NCBI RefSeq assembly: GCF_021044565.1
Contig: NZ_CP087997.1
Location: forward strand, 2,232,001-2,296,000
DNA from: Subtercola endophyticus
GTDB lineage: Bacteria; Actinomycetota; Actinomycetes; Actinomycetales; Microbacteriaceae
Reading direction: 5' to 3'
DNA: 64,000 bases
Shown in pieces: positions 18,611 to 26,856 of the stretch; positions within the stretch are counted from its first letter, which is position 1; the number at the start of each line of letters is the position of its first letter. The translations under genes were made by a program, and so were the position numbers. Below the pieces are notes generated by a model, which had not been told where the DNA came from, searched no databases, and saw only the letters and a list, made by a program, of their open reading frames with translations.

Positions 18611-19332
18611 ATGGCAGAAATTGACGCCACCCAGCCTCTCGTGCGCGTCGAGCCGGCCACGACCGCCGGCTGGGCGCAGGTCGAGCATGCGCTCACGGGT
18701 GGAGGCGACGGCGCATCGTGCTGGTGCCAATGGTTTCTGCTCCCCCGCCGTGATTTCGACGCCGCGACGACACCCGAGCTGCGCGATCGGTTACGCGCAG
18801 AGGTCGAGACGCAGGTCGAGGGCGAGCCAGAGGGGCAAATCGAGGGCGACGTCGAGGCAGAACTTGAGAGGCAGGTCGAGAGGCAGGTCGAGACGCGCGT
18901 CGACAGCGAGGTCGAGAGCCGATCATCCGCTGCTCCCTCACCGGGGCTCATCGCGTTTGTCGGCGACGAGGCCGCGGGCTGGGTTCGCGTCGCACCACGC
19001 CTCGCTCAACCGCGGCTGCTCACCTCTCGCGTGGTGAAGTCGGGCAGCCCGGAGCCGAGCGACGCCGCCGATGTCTGGGCCATCTCGTGCCTGGTGGTGC
19101 GACGCGAGTATCGCGTCGAGGACTTGCCTCCCGGCTGGTCGCCGCGGCCGCGGAATACGCCGCGCACCACGGCGCGCGAGTCGTCGAAGGGTATGCGATC
19201 GACACCGATCAGCGATCCGTCTCGAACAGCGAGCTGTTTGTCGGGTCGGTGCGGCTGTTCACGCAGAACGGATTCACCGAGACGTCACGGCCCCTGGGCG
19301 CGCGGGTCGTGATGACGCGCGTGGTGGGTTGA
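18611..19332 (+). pseudogene. GNAT-family acetyltransferase interrupted by a frameshift
   Basis: ATG 18611 opens a frame with GNAT features (DGASCWCQWFLLPRRDF, GWVRVAPR, then ISCLVVRREYR). At about 19112-19116 the acetyl-CoA loop is lost: the next residues in that frame are VEDLPPG, while the +2 frame reads RRGLASRLVAAAAEY and continues with GNAT sequence (YAIDTDQ...FTQNGFTE) to TGA 19332. A single missing base (CGCGT for CGCCGT) explains this. A 120-bp array of 12-bp units (18800-18919) inserts ~40 Glu/Gln/Val residues. Either a real pseudogene or a sequencing error; the second half has no start of its own with good spacing. Confidence 0.75.
18800..18919. repeat. 12-bp tandem array, ten units, inside the acetyltransferase gene
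   Basis: Ten 12-bp units of the type CAGGTCGAGACG encode tetrapeptides with the pattern Glu/Gln-Val-Glu-X. Several units are changed at two to four bases, so this array is older or faster-changing than the 15-bp arrays. Confidence 0.88.
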
Positions 19333-19355
19333 GCATCCGCCGCCGCAGCCGGACG

Positions 19356-19430
19356 CACCGCACCGCACCGTGCCGCGCCAAGCCCCGCCGCGCGGCCGCA
19401 CCGCGCCGGACCGCTCCGCACCGCACACCC
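19356..19430. repeat. Degenerate GCACCGC-rich intergenic repeat
   Basis: The stretch between the broken acetyltransferase and the next gene is made of imperfect CACCGCACCG and CCGCGCC units with no fixed period. I see no gene in 19333-19498. Confidence 0.5.
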
Positions 19431-19498
19431 CCTCGCGCGACTCGTAAGCCTCAGCGCCCGCTCTTGCCCCGCGTCGTGCGCGGGTCTAGTGTGCCGTC

Positions 19499-19768
19499 AT
19501 GACCGATCAGGATGCCCAGCCCACCATTCACGACATCGAACTGCCCGAGACAGGCGAGGCGACGTTCTGGCGCGACGGAGTGCAGCACACCCTGCGGGCT
19601 GACGGCACCGAAGACGACGAACCGACGTGGACGCTGCACGCCGAAGAATCCCTCATCGCCCATATCAGCCGCCGCGAAGGCAAGTGGATCGGCAGCAACG
19701 ACTCCCCCTCGCGCCAGGTCGAGTCGGATTCCGACTGGCGCCAGGTCGTCATCGACGTCACCGACTAG
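19499..19768 (+). CDS. Hypothetical protein, 89 aa
   Basis: A small soluble, acidic protein with no family I recognise. It alternates short predicted strands (EATFWRDGVQHTL, TWTLHAEESLIAHISR, WIGSNDSP, WRQVVIDVTD), suggesting a single beta-domain. ATG 19499 has no strong ribosome-binding site. Codon use matches the neighbours, and it ends before an array-bearing gap at 19904. Confidence 0.55.
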   Translation: MTDQDAQPTIHDIELPETGEATFWRDGVQHTLRADGTEDDEPTWTLHAEESLIAHISRREGKWIGSNDSPSRQVESDSDWRQVVIDVTD

Positions 19769-19903
19769 CTACAACGAGCCGGCCCGCTCACTGCAGTCAG
19801 ACAGCCCGCGTTAACACAGTCGCGCGGCCTGCGCAATCGGGTTCGCGCGAGACGATTCGTTCTAAAGTGATAACGAGCGACCAAGACCCCGTCGTCCGTT
19901 CGT

Positions 19904-19964
19904 GTGCACCGCAGAATTGTGCACCGCACGAAATGTGCACCGTCGAATGTGCACCGTCGAAAGG
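19904..19964. repeat. 14-16-bp direct repeat upstream of the zinc-ribbon gene
   Basis: Four units start with GTGCACCG and are 15, 16, 14 and 16 bp long. The last unit runs into the AAGGGG ribosome-binding site of the gene at 19971, so the array forms its promoter or leader. Confidence 0.75.
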
Positions 19965-19970
19965 GGTCTC

Positions 19971-20168
19971 ATGCTGTCGGATGCCACCGCGCCGAACACT
20001 ACGTTCGCCGACTGCTCGGCGTGCGCGCATCCGCTGCTGCCCGGCCCGCGCGGACTGACCTGCCTCAACACCGACTGCGAGCTGTACTTCGAGGTCATCC
20101 TCGCCGAAGCCGACGCCGAGGCCGAAGCTCGCCGACCGAGGTCAGCACCGTCGAGGCGCGTACCATGA
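19971..20168 (+). CDS. Small zinc-ribbon-like protein
   Basis: A 65-aa protein with two cysteine pairs (CSAC and CLNTDC) about 17 residues apart, the arrangement of a zinc ribbon; function unknown. ATG 19971 follows AAGGGG. Its stop TGA (20166-20168) overlaps an ATG at 20165 that opens the frame of the next gene, so the two may be translationally coupled. Confidence 0.55.
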   Translation: MLSDATAPNTTFADCSACAHPLLPGPRGLTCLNTDCELYFEVILAEADAEAEARRPRSAPSRRVP

Positions 20169-20284
20169 GTGCCACGCCGCCGTCGTTTGCGGGCGCGCAA
20201 CGCCGAATCGCTGGCAAACCGAATCGCTGGCAAGCCGAAGCACTGACCAACACCGAACCACCGCCTGAACACCGAGGAGACATC

Positions 20285-20605
20285 GTGAAGATCGAACCGC
20301 TCGTCAAGCTCGTCAACGAAGGCCTGGCCGCCCAGGGCGGTGGCCCGTTCATCCAGGGCCCGTTCGTCGAGGCCGACACCGATCGTGACGCGAACGAAGC
20401 TGTCGTGACCGGAAAGCTGGGCGGTCGTGACGTGAGTCTGAAGTTCCACGTGAACAGCGGAAAGACCGAACACGCCTATTCGGTGAGCTTTCTCGACGAC
20501 GCTACCGGCACCCACCTCGGCAGCGGTGAGGGCCAGTCGACCTTCGCCGATGCGATCTCGGCGTACCACTGGAACACCGCGCTGGCCGAGCTGAAGGAGC
20601 TCTAA
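20285..20605 (+). CDS. Hypothetical protein, 106 aa
   Basis: A small soluble protein not assigned to a family, with predicted strands (EAVVTGKLGGRDVSLKFHVNSGK, AYSVSFLDD) and a C-terminal helix (FADAISAYHWNTALAEL). I choose GTG 20285 because AGGAGA lies seven bases upstream. The same frame is open from ATG 20165, overlapping the previous stop; that form would add 40 low-complexity residues encoded by a 16-bp direct repeat (CCGAATCGCTGGCAAA type, 20202-20240). RNase HI follows 23 bases later, so an operon is likely. Confidence 0.6.
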   Translation: MKIEPLVKLVNEGLAAQGGGPFIQGPFVEADTDRDANEAVVTGKLGGRDVSLKFHVNSGKTEHAYSVSFLDDATGTHLGSGEGQSTFADAISAYHWNTALAELKEL

Positions 20606-20628
20606 CCAAACCGGCTACCCTTGATCCA

Positions 20629-21246
20629 ATGACCATCACCGCATCTGCCGACGGCTCGGCCCTCGGCAACCCCGGCCCGGCCGGCTGGGCCTGGTACATC
20701 GACGACAGCACCTGGGGCGCCGGCGGCTGGCCGCACGGAACCAACAACATGGGCGAGCTCAAGGCCGTGCTCGAGCTCTTTCTGGCCACCGCGCACGTCG
20801 ATGACGACCTGCATATCTTGTGCGACAGCCAGTACGTCATCAACACTGTCACCAAGTGGATGCCCGGCTGGAAGCGCAAGGGCTGGCGCAAAGGCGACGG
20901 CAAACCGGTGATGAACCTCGACCTCATCCAAGCGATCGACGCGGCCATCGTCGGCCGACGCTACCGCTTCGAGTGGGTCAAGGGCCACGTCGGCCATGTG
21001 CTCAACGAGGCAGCGGATGCCCGTGCTCGCGCCGCAGCGGAAGCCTACGCCCGCGGGCGCGAACCCGACGCCGGGCCTGGGTTTCCGGGTGCGGGTGCTG
21101 CCGCGGGTGCGGGTGGCGCGCGTGCGGGTGCCGCGGGTGCAGGTGGCGCGGCGGGTGCAGGTGGCGCGCGTGCGAGTGCCGCGGGTTCGGGTGCCGCGGC
21201 ACGGCTCACCACCCCAGCACGAACCGAGGCTCAAACTCTGTTCTAA
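20629..21246 (+). CDS. rnhA: Ribonuclease HI with low-complexity C-terminal tail
   Basis: Degrades the RNA strand of RNA-DNA hybrids in replication and repair. The catalytic residues are all present: D8 (ASADGS), E43 (NMGELK), D66 (CDSQYV), H123 (KGHVGH) and D130 (EAADAR). Residues 1-148 are a complete enzyme (family ~150 aa). The remaining ~55 residues are a Gly/Ala/Arg tail (GAGGARAGAA-type units) made by an array with mainly 15-bp period (about 21085-21210). Some mycobacterial RNase HI proteins are longer because of a C-terminal enzyme domain; here it is only a repeat tail. Confidence 0.9.
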   Translation: MTITASADGSALGNPGPAGWAWYIDDSTWGAGGWPHGTNNMGELKAVLELFLATAHVDDDLHILCDSQYVINTVTKWMPGWKRKGWRKGDGKPVMNLDLIQAIDAAIVGRRYRFEWVKGHVGHVLNEAADARARAAAEAYARGREPDAGPGFPGAGAAAGAGGARAGAAGAGGAAGAGGARASAAGSGAAARLTTPARTEAQTLF

Positions 21247-21324
21247 CAGGCGGCTCTTTGCTGAGTTGTGCACAGATCGCCGGGACCCGCCTTGAGTGTC
21301 GGTGGTGGGTGATTAGATCGAGGC

Positions 21325-22761
21325 ATGAAGCGAGCAATTCTCATTCCAGCGGGCGACGACGACCCCGGTGGTGACAACGATCACCATCTCGACGCCGATC
21401 GGCCGATGCTGCGCGCAGCGTACGCATCGAGCGTTGCGGCCGTACTCGAGGGCGAGCGCGAGGCGGCGAGGGCCTCTGCCGAGCAGGCGACACGAATCGA
21501 CCGCATGAGGCGCGCGGCGCTCGCGTTGCACTTCGCCGACCAGTCCTCCGGCGGGCCGAAATGGACTCCCGACGTCGTGGTGCAACGCACCGTGGTCACC
21601 GAGCTCGCCGTCGGCGCCCGGCTGAGCGAAGCCGATGCCCGCCGAAAGATCGATACTGCGCAGGGCCTCTGCGGTGCCTTCGCCCAGACCCGTCGCGCGC
21701 TCGAGCGCGGCCTGATCTCGTACCGGCACGCCGAGAAGATCGTGCAGCACGCCCGGCTGCTCCCCGACGACCGCATCGACGACTACGAGGCGCGAATCCT
21801 TCCCGCCGCCCAGCGCGCGAGCGCACAACGGCTTGAACGAGACTGCCGGGCCGCGGTCGAAGAAGCTCAGCCGACCACCGCCATTCAGCGGCACCTCGAC
21901 GCCTGCGCCGAACGCCGCCTCAGCCTCGACCCGGGTTCCGACGGCATGGCATACCTGACGATGTTCCTTCCCGCAGTCGAGGCCGTGGCCATCTTCAACC
22001 GTGCCACCGACCTCGCGCGTTCGCTGAAGAACGCCGGTGACCCGCGCACTCTCACGCAACTCCGCATCGACACCATCGCCGACCTCGCCCTCAACGCCGA
22101 GTCGTCCATCCCCGGTGCGACTCGCGGAATCCGTGCTCACGTTCGTCTCACGGTTCCTGCGCTGACGCTGGTTGCACCGTCGACGCCCTCGTCAGAGGCG
22201 CACATGCCCGAGGCGCTCCAGCCGGCCGAAGCGAGCGAAAGGAAGCTCGACGCTTCAGAAACCGGGGGGCCCGCCAACCTCGAAGGCTACGGGCCAATCG
22301 ACCGCCTGACCGCCCTCGAACTCACGCGCGACGCCCCCGGTTTCGAACGCGTTCTCACCGATCCCGCCACCGGAATCGCCCTGAACTACGGCCGTCAGCG
22401 ATACAAGCCGCCCGCCGATCTCGAAGACCTCATCCGCACGGTTCATAACGAGTGCACCTTCCCGCTCAGCTGCTCCCCCTCGGCGACGGCCGATCTTGAT
22501 CACACCCGGCCGTTCAGCGACGGCGGCAGCACAGAGTTCGGCAACCTGAGTCCACTGTGTTCGAGCCACCACAAGGTGAAACACCACACGGAATGGAGGG
22601 TTGAGCAGCACCCGGGCGCCCACGGCACGGCCGCAACGATTACCTGGACCTCCCCCGCCGGCTTCAGCTACGTCGTCGAGCCCACGCCGATCGCCAGGCC
22701 GGTTCCCATCTTCGTCACCGCGCCCACGAGTCTCTCGACAGACACACCCGCTCCGTTCTAG
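21325..22761 (+). CDS. DUF222 / 13E12-repeat protein with C-terminal HNH nuclease motif
   Basis: A 478-aa protein of a family expanded in actinobacteria. The N-terminal ~300 residues are helical DUF222 (AALALHFADQSSG, ARRKIDTAQGLCGAF, LERGLISYRHAEKI). The C-terminal HNH motif is complete: CTFPLSC, then DLDHTRPFSDGG, then LSPLCSSHHKVKH. The biological role of these proteins is unresolved; they are often multi-copy and may act on DNA as nucleases or be domesticated mobile elements. No repeats or target duplications flank it here. Confidence 0.88.
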   Translation: MKRAILIPAGDDDPGGDNDHHLDADRPMLRAAYASSVAAVLEGEREAARASAEQATRIDRMRRAALALHFADQSSGGPKWTPDVVVQRTVVTELAVGARLSEADARRKIDTAQGLCGAFAQTRRALERGLISYRHAEKIVQHARLLPDDRIDDYEARILPAAQRASAQRLERDCRAAVEEAQPTTAIQRHLDACAERRLSLDPGSDGMAYLTMFLPAVEAVAIFNRATDLARSLKNAGDPRTLTQLRIDTIADLALNAESSIPGATRGIRAHVRLTVPALTLVAPSTPSSEAHMPEALQPAEASERKLDASETGGPANLEGYGPIDRLTALELTRDAPGFERVLTDPATGIALNYGRQRYKPPADLEDLIRTVHNECTFPLSCSPSATADLDHTRPFSDGGSTEFGNLSPLCSSHHKVKHHTEWRVEQHPGAHGTAATITWTSPAGFSYVVEPTPIARPVPIFVTAPTSLSTDTPAPF

Positions 22762-22821
22762 AAATCCGTTATGAGACAGAGGAGCCCGCTTACCTCACGG
22801 ACTGTTGCTCCCTGCGCGCGG

Positions 22822-23724
22822 CTAGTTGTGCACGCTGCGCTTCCAATACCCCGAGAAGGTGATTCTCGACTTTGCCAGACCGGCGCGGTGCAGGGCTCGG
22901 CGCCCTTCGGTCGCCAGCGCAGATTCGCCGACGACGAAGGCGTAGTCGTTCGGCTCAGGAGCGGAAGTACTCGTGGTCTCGGCGAGCGCATCCAGCGCAG
23001 CCCGGCCCGGGTCCCCCGTGCGCGCGACCCACTGCACCTCGACACCGGGCGGTGCCGCCAGCGGCTCGATGTCGGCCTCGAGTGGTACTTCGATGATGGC
23101 CGTGCCGATCATCCGTTCATCCAGACTGCGCAGGATGCCGCGCACCGCAGGAAGCCCGGTCTCGTCGCAGATGAGATGCACAGCCCCGACATCTGCCGGC
23201 GGGTCGAAGAGCGGGCCTTGGTCGAGCAGAGCGATTGCAGACCCGGGTGTTGCCGAAGTCGCCCAGATCGCGACGCGGCCGGCGATCTCACCGGCCTCAT
23301 CCCAGTGCAAAACGACGTCGATATCCATCTCGGGCAGCGCAGATTCGGGCAGTGCCGACCCAGGCAGCGCAGACCCGGGCAGCGCCGACCCGGGCAGCGC
23401 CGAGCGGCCGAACTCACGCGCGCCGCCTCCCACCGGGCGAAAGTCTGCCACCGTGTAGTTGCTGCAGTGCGGTCGCTCCTGCTCGCCGATTTCGAGATAC
23501 CGCTTGTACCAAGCACGCCCCGAGACAGCGGGCAAGACCAGGGGCGAGCCGGCCGGTGGCAGAAAGAGCCGGAACCAGTGGTCATTTCCGCTCCACTCGA
23601 ATGCCGCGAGATCGGCGCCCGCAATCGTCACGCGCTGAAACGAGGGACTGGTTCGGCGCGTCGCCACGACGTGGGCGGTGAAGAGTTTCGGATCTGCGGG
23701 CATCAGCCGGGGATATCGGGTCAT
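22822..23724 (-). CDS. Siderophore-interacting protein (SIP), FAD-dependent ferric-siderophore reductase
   Basis: A 300-aa flavoprotein predicted to release iron from imported ferric siderophores in the cytoplasm. The FAD-binding beta-barrel is N-terminal (FQRVTIAGADL, WFRLFLPP) and the NAD(P)H-binding SIP domain follows (LICDETGLPAVRGIL, IIEVPLEADI), ending VHN. Its start ATG 23724 lies 29 bp from the iron box at 23754, shared with the diverging permease gene. Between the two domains (residues ~107-131) a five-unit 15-bp array adds GSALP pentapeptides. Confidence 0.88.
   Translation of the reverse strand: MTRYPRLMPADPKLFTAHVVATRRTSPSFQRVTIAGADLAAFEWSGNDHWFRLFLPPAGSPLVLPAVSGRAWYKRYLEIGEQERPHCSNYTVADFRPVGGGAREFGRSALPGSALPGSALPGSALPESALPEMDIDVVLHWDEAGEIAGRVAIWATSATPGSAIALLDQGPLFDPPADVGAVHLICDETGLPAVRGILRSLDERMIGTAIIEVPLEADIEPLAAPPGVEVQWVARTGDPGRAALDALAETTSTSAPEPNDYAFVVGESALATEGRRALHRAGLAKSRITFSGYWKRSVHN
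23332..23406. repeat. 15-bp tandem array, five units, inside the SIP gene
   Basis: Five 15-bp units of the type GGGCAGCGCCGACCC; on the minus strand they read GSALP. It lies between the FAD and NAD(P)H domains. Confidence 0.92.
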
Positions 23725-23753
23725 TCCACCCACCCTACGAGATGCGCGCGTTA

Positions 23754-23772
23754 TTAGGTAAGGCTACGCTTA
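23754..23772. promoter_or_regulatory. IdeR/DtxR-type iron box overlapping a leaderless promoter
   Basis: TTAGGTAAGGCTACGCTTA matches the IdeR consensus at 15 of 19 positions. A -10-like TACGCT within it is followed by seven bases and then ATG 23778, the layout of a leaderless transcript. The site lies between the divergent SIP and permease genes and could repress both when iron is plentiful. Confidence 0.75.
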
Positions 23773-23777
23773 CTGAA

Positions 23778-24788
23778 ATGTCTTCTTCGTTCACCAGGCC
23801 CTCTCGCCGCGCACTCATAGTGCTCGGTCTCGCGGGCGGCGTCGTGGCCATCGCTCTGGTCAGCCTCGTGCTCGGCAGCAATCTGATCAGCCCGGTCGCC
23901 GTGGTCACCGGGCTCGTCGATCCGTCTCAGGATGCGGGCGCCGTCGTATGGGGCTCACGCGTACCCCGCACACTGCTCGGCCTCATCTCGGGGTTCTGTC
24001 TGGGCGTCGCCGGGGCCGTGATGCAAGGGCAGACGCGGAATCCGCTCGCCGACCCTGGACTGTTCGGCGTCTCAGCGGGCGCCAGCCTGGCCGTCGTGAT
24101 CGGCGTCTACGTTCTCGGCACCAGCTCGGTGCTCAGCACGCTCTGGCTTGCACTGGCCGGCGCCACGGTCGCGAGCATCGTCGTGTTCTCGGTCGCCGCA
24201 CTCGGGCGGGGGCTCGCCAGTCCGGTACCGCTTGCCATTGCGGGCACTGCCGTCTCCGCCCTACTCGTGGCACTCACGTCGTTTCTCGTGCTCTCCGACG
24301 AAACGACGCTCGCCGCGTACCGCATCTGGGTCGTCGGCTCGCTCTCGGGGCGCACGCTGACGGGAGTGGATGCCGCACTGCTGTTCGCGGGCGCAGGCAT
24401 CATTTGTGCAGCAGCGAACATGCGCTCGCTCAATAACCTCGCGCTGGGAACCGAACTCGCCAGCGGACTCGGCGAGAGCCTGGTGCGCGCTCGCCTGGTC
24501 GGTCTCGCGGCCATCACTCTGCTCACCGCGGCGGGCGTCGCGCTGACGGGGCCCATCGCGTTCGTTGGGCTCACCGCGCCGCACATCGCCCGTCGTTTGG
24601 TGGGCGGCAACCACTACTGGCTCCTCGCGGCGTCGGGGCTCGTCGGTGCGATCGTGCTGCTCGCCTGCGACGTGGTGGGGCGTCTCATCGGCGGAACCGC
24701 AGAGGTGCCGGTGGGCGTGGTGTTGACCGTGCTCGGCGGCATCGCGTTCGTGCTCATCGTTCGCCGCGGCCGGATGGCGACGCTGTGA
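23778..24788 (+). CDS. FecCD-family iron-siderophore ABC permease (first)
   Basis: A 336-aa inner-membrane permease with about ten helices, one half of the channel of a siderophore importer. Recognisable family segments are RVPRTLLGLISGFCLGVAGAVMQG, NPLADPGLFGVSAGASLAVV and AFVGLTAPHIARRLVG near the coupling helix. I choose ATG 23778, which follows the iron box directly; an ATG at 23742 would include the operator in the gene. The next permease starts at GTG 24785, overlapping this gene's stop as GTGA, so the two are translated together. Confidence 0.9.
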   Translation: MSSSFTRPSRRALIVLGLAGGVVAIALVSLVLGSNLISPVAVVTGLVDPSQDAGAVVWGSRVPRTLLGLISGFCLGVAGAVMQGQTRNPLADPGLFGVSAGASLAVVIGVYVLGTSSVLSTLWLALAGATVASIVVFSVAALGRGLASPVPLAIAGTAVSALLVALTSFLVLSDETTLAAYRIWVVGSLSGRTLTGVDAALLFAGAGIICAAANMRSLNNLALGTELASGLGESLVRARLVGLAAITLLTAAGVALTGPIAFVGLTAPHIARRLVGGNHYWLLAASGLVGAIVLLACDVVGRLIGGTAEVPVGVVLTVLGGIAFVLIVRRGRMATL

Positions 24789-24874
24789 CGGGCGATGCGG
24801 TGACCGGCAACGCTATGACCGGCGACACTGTGACGGGCAACACAGTGACGGGCAACACAGTGACGGGCGATACC
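24785..24874. repeat. 15-bp tandem array, six units, each carrying a start codon
   Basis: Six 15-bp units (GTGACGGGCAACACA type) from the GTGA overlap onward; two are identical. Each unit begins with GTG or ATG and encodes V/M-TG-D/N-T/A/V. Confidence 0.92.
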
Positions 24875-25978
24875 GTGAGCACAAAACACGACATCGTGCG
24901 ATCGAACCGCGGCCGGGCATCCACACCCCGGGGTGGCGACGGTCAGCGGATGCTCGCGCGGCACACTCGCGGCCGAGTGCTCGTTGTCACCCTCGTCTGC
25001 CTGCTCGTCGCGATCGCGCTCGGGCTGATCGGAATCGTGGCGGGCTCGTCATCGCTCTCTGTCGTCGATGTCGCTCGCACGTTGGCCGGCGGCGGCACCC
25101 ATGGCCAGCAGCTGATCGTCTTCGAGCTGCGACTTCCGCGCGTCGCCGGCGGACTCCTCGTCGGCGCCGCCCTCGGCCTCGCGGGCGCACTGACGCAGAC
25201 CTTTGCGCGCAACCCTCTCGCGACGCCCGACATTCTCGGCGTCACGTCGGGTGCCGCGCTCGGCGCCGTATCGGCCATCGTGCTGGTGGGTGGCAGCTAC
25301 ACCGTCGGGGCCGGCGCGCTCACGCTCGGCCTGCCGGCGGTGGCGACAGTGGGCGCCCTCGTGACGGCAGCGGTCGTGTACGGCCTGTCGTGGCGCGGCG
25401 GAATCGACAGCTACCGGCTGATCTTGATCGGCATCGGCGTCACCGCGACGCTCGGCGGCATCACGGGATACCTCATCGCGCGAGCACAGATTACGGAGGC
25501 CGCTTCCGCGTCGCAGTGGTTGGTCGGCAGCCTGTCAGGCATCTCGTGGGCGAGCGTCTGGCCGGTGCTGATTGCTCTCGTGGTGGTGACACCGCTGGCG
25601 CTCGTGCAGTCATCGAACCTCGAGGTGACCCAGCTCGGTGACGACATCTCGACCGGCCTGGGTGTCGCCCTTCAACGCCATCGGCTCATCATCATCGTGT
25701 GTGCGGTGCTGCTGTGCGCAGCGGCAGTCTCGGCCGCTGGCCCCATCGACTTCGTTGCGTTCGTCGCACCTCAGATCGCACGGCGGCTCACCCGCACGGC
25801 GAGACCACCGCTGCTCGCGTCTGCGTTGCTCGGCGCAATCGTGGTGGTCGGGGCCGATGCGCTGGCGCGCGGGGTGCTGCCCGGTGAAGTGCCGGTGGGC
25901 ATCCTGACCGCCGTGATCGGGGCGCCTTACCTGATCTGGTTGCTGACCCGCCGTTCGAAGAGAGAAGCATTCGTATGA
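24785..25978 (+). CDS. FecCD-family iron-siderophore ABC permease (second), with repeated N-terminus
   Basis: A 397-aa permease that pairs with the preceding one. Family segments include RLPRVAGGLLVGAALGLAGALTQ, NPLATPDILGVTSGAALGAV and DFVAFVAPQIARRL. Its first ~30 residues are six copies of a 15-bp unit (GTGACGGGCAACACA type), each beginning with GTG or ATG, so the frame offers up to seven in-frame starts. I give the first, GTG 24785, because it overlaps the previous stop; the true start could be any unit, and GTG 24875 (MSTKHD) would still leave the complete conserved domain. The gene overlaps the ATPase gene by ATGA at 25975. Confidence 0.88.
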   Translation: MTGDAVTGNAMTGDTVTGNTVTGNTVTGDTVSTKHDIVRSNRGRASTPRGGDGQRMLARHTRGRVLVVTLVCLLVAIALGLIGIVAGSSSLSVVDVARTLAGGGTHGQQLIVFELRLPRVAGGLLVGAALGLAGALTQTFARNPLATPDILGVTSGAALGAVSAIVLVGGSYTVGAGALTLGLPAVATVGALVTAAVVYGLSWRGGIDSYRLILIGIGVTATLGGITGYLIARAQITEAASASQWLVGSLSGISWASVWPVLIALVVVTPLALVQSSNLEVTQLGDDISTGLGVALQRHRLIIIVCAVLLCAAAVSAAGPIDFVAFVAPQIARRLTRTARPPLLASALLGAIVVVGADALARGVLPGEVPVGILTAVIGAPYLIWLLTRRSKREAFV

Positions 25979-26835
25979 CAGCCCACGCCATCGCCCACAC
26001 CACCGTGCCCCTCGACACGCCGGCACTGCAGGCGCGCAACGTCACACTCGGCTACGAGAAGACGGCGATCTTCGCCGGCCTCGACCTGAGCATCCGCCGT
26101 GGCGAGGTGACCACCCTGATCGGAGCCAACGGCAGCGGAAAGTCGACGCTCCTGAAGGCGTTCGGCCGACTTCTGACGCCGAGCGACGGAACCGTCGAGC
26201 TGGATGGTCGTTCCCTCCGCTCGAGGTCGACGCGCGACGTGGCGCGGCACCTCGCCATCCTGCCGCAGAAACCGCTCACCCCCTCGGCTACGAGCGTGCG
26301 CGACCTGGTGTCACGGGGGCGGCACCCGCACCAGAGCCTGTTGCGCCCGTGGACCCCGCGCGACGCCGAGATCATCGACCGCGCCCTCGCCGACACCGGG
26401 CTCTCGGAACTCGCCGAACGTGACGCTGGTTCACTCTCGGGCGGGCAGCTGCAACGGGCGTGGATCGCCCTCGTACTCGCTCAGCAGGCGCCGATCATTC
26501 TGCTCGACGAACCCACGACGTTTCTCGACCTGACCCACCAGCTCGACGTTCTTCGGCTGGTGCGGCGCATCAACCGCGAGCGCGCCGCAACCGTTGTGAT
26601 GGTGCTGCACGATCTGACCCTCGCCGGCCGTTTCTCCGACCGGCTCGTGGTGGTCGGAGACGGCCGGGTGATCGCCGACGGCACGCCGTGGCAGGTGCTG
26701 ACACCCGACGTGCTGCGACAGGCGTTCGAGCTCGAGGCGATTGTCATCGCCGATCCGAGCAGCGGAACGCCGCTGATCGTACCGATCGACGAAGATCGCG
26801 GCCCCGACCACAACACCGGCTCGACGCGTAGGTAA
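25975..26835 (+). CDS. Iron-siderophore ABC transporter ATPase (FecE/FepC family)
   Basis: A 286-aa cytoplasmic ATPase energising the two permeases. Walker A is GANGSGKST (about residue 50), the ABC signature LSGGQLQRAWIAL, Walker B ILLDEPTTFLDL, followed by the switch His (VLHDLTLAGRF). ATG 25975 overlaps the previous stop by four bases. It ends one base-step before the iron box at 26833, which is the promoter of the binding-protein gene, so the last gene of the locus may be transcribed separately. Confidence 0.92.
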   Translation: MTAHAIAHTTVPLDTPALQARNVTLGYEKTAIFAGLDLSIRRGEVTTLIGANGSGKSTLLKAFGRLLTPSDGTVELDGRSLRSRSTRDVARHLAILPQKPLTPSATSVRDLVSRGRHPHQSLLRPWTPRDAEIIDRALADTGLSELAERDAGSLSGGQLQRAWIALVLAQQAPIILLDEPTTFLDLTHQLDVLRLVRRINRERAATVVMVLHDLTLAGRFSDRLVVVGDGRVIADGTPWQVLTPDVLRQAFELEAIVIADPSSGTPLIVPIDEDRGPDHNTGSTRR

Positions 26836-26851
26836 GCTTAGGCTAACCTTA
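26833..26851. promoter_or_regulatory. IdeR/DtxR-type iron box overlapping a leaderless promoter
   Basis: TAAGCTTAGGCTAACCTTA matches the IdeR consensus at 16 of 19 positions. The -10-like TAACCT inside it is followed by seven bases and ATG 26857, exactly the spacing seen at the other iron box (23754). Confidence 0.85.
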
Positions 26852-26856
26852 CAAAC

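Noticed and set aside
20202..20240. A small gene between the zinc-ribbon and the 106-aa gene
   Set aside because: The stretch is mostly a 16-bp direct repeat; the GTG at 20285 with AGGAGA is a better start, so the upstream part is probably leader.
21325..22761. HNH gene as a mobile element or homing endonuclease
   Set aside because: No terminal repeats, no interrupted host gene and no target duplication are visible; the 13E12 family is widespread and chromosomal.
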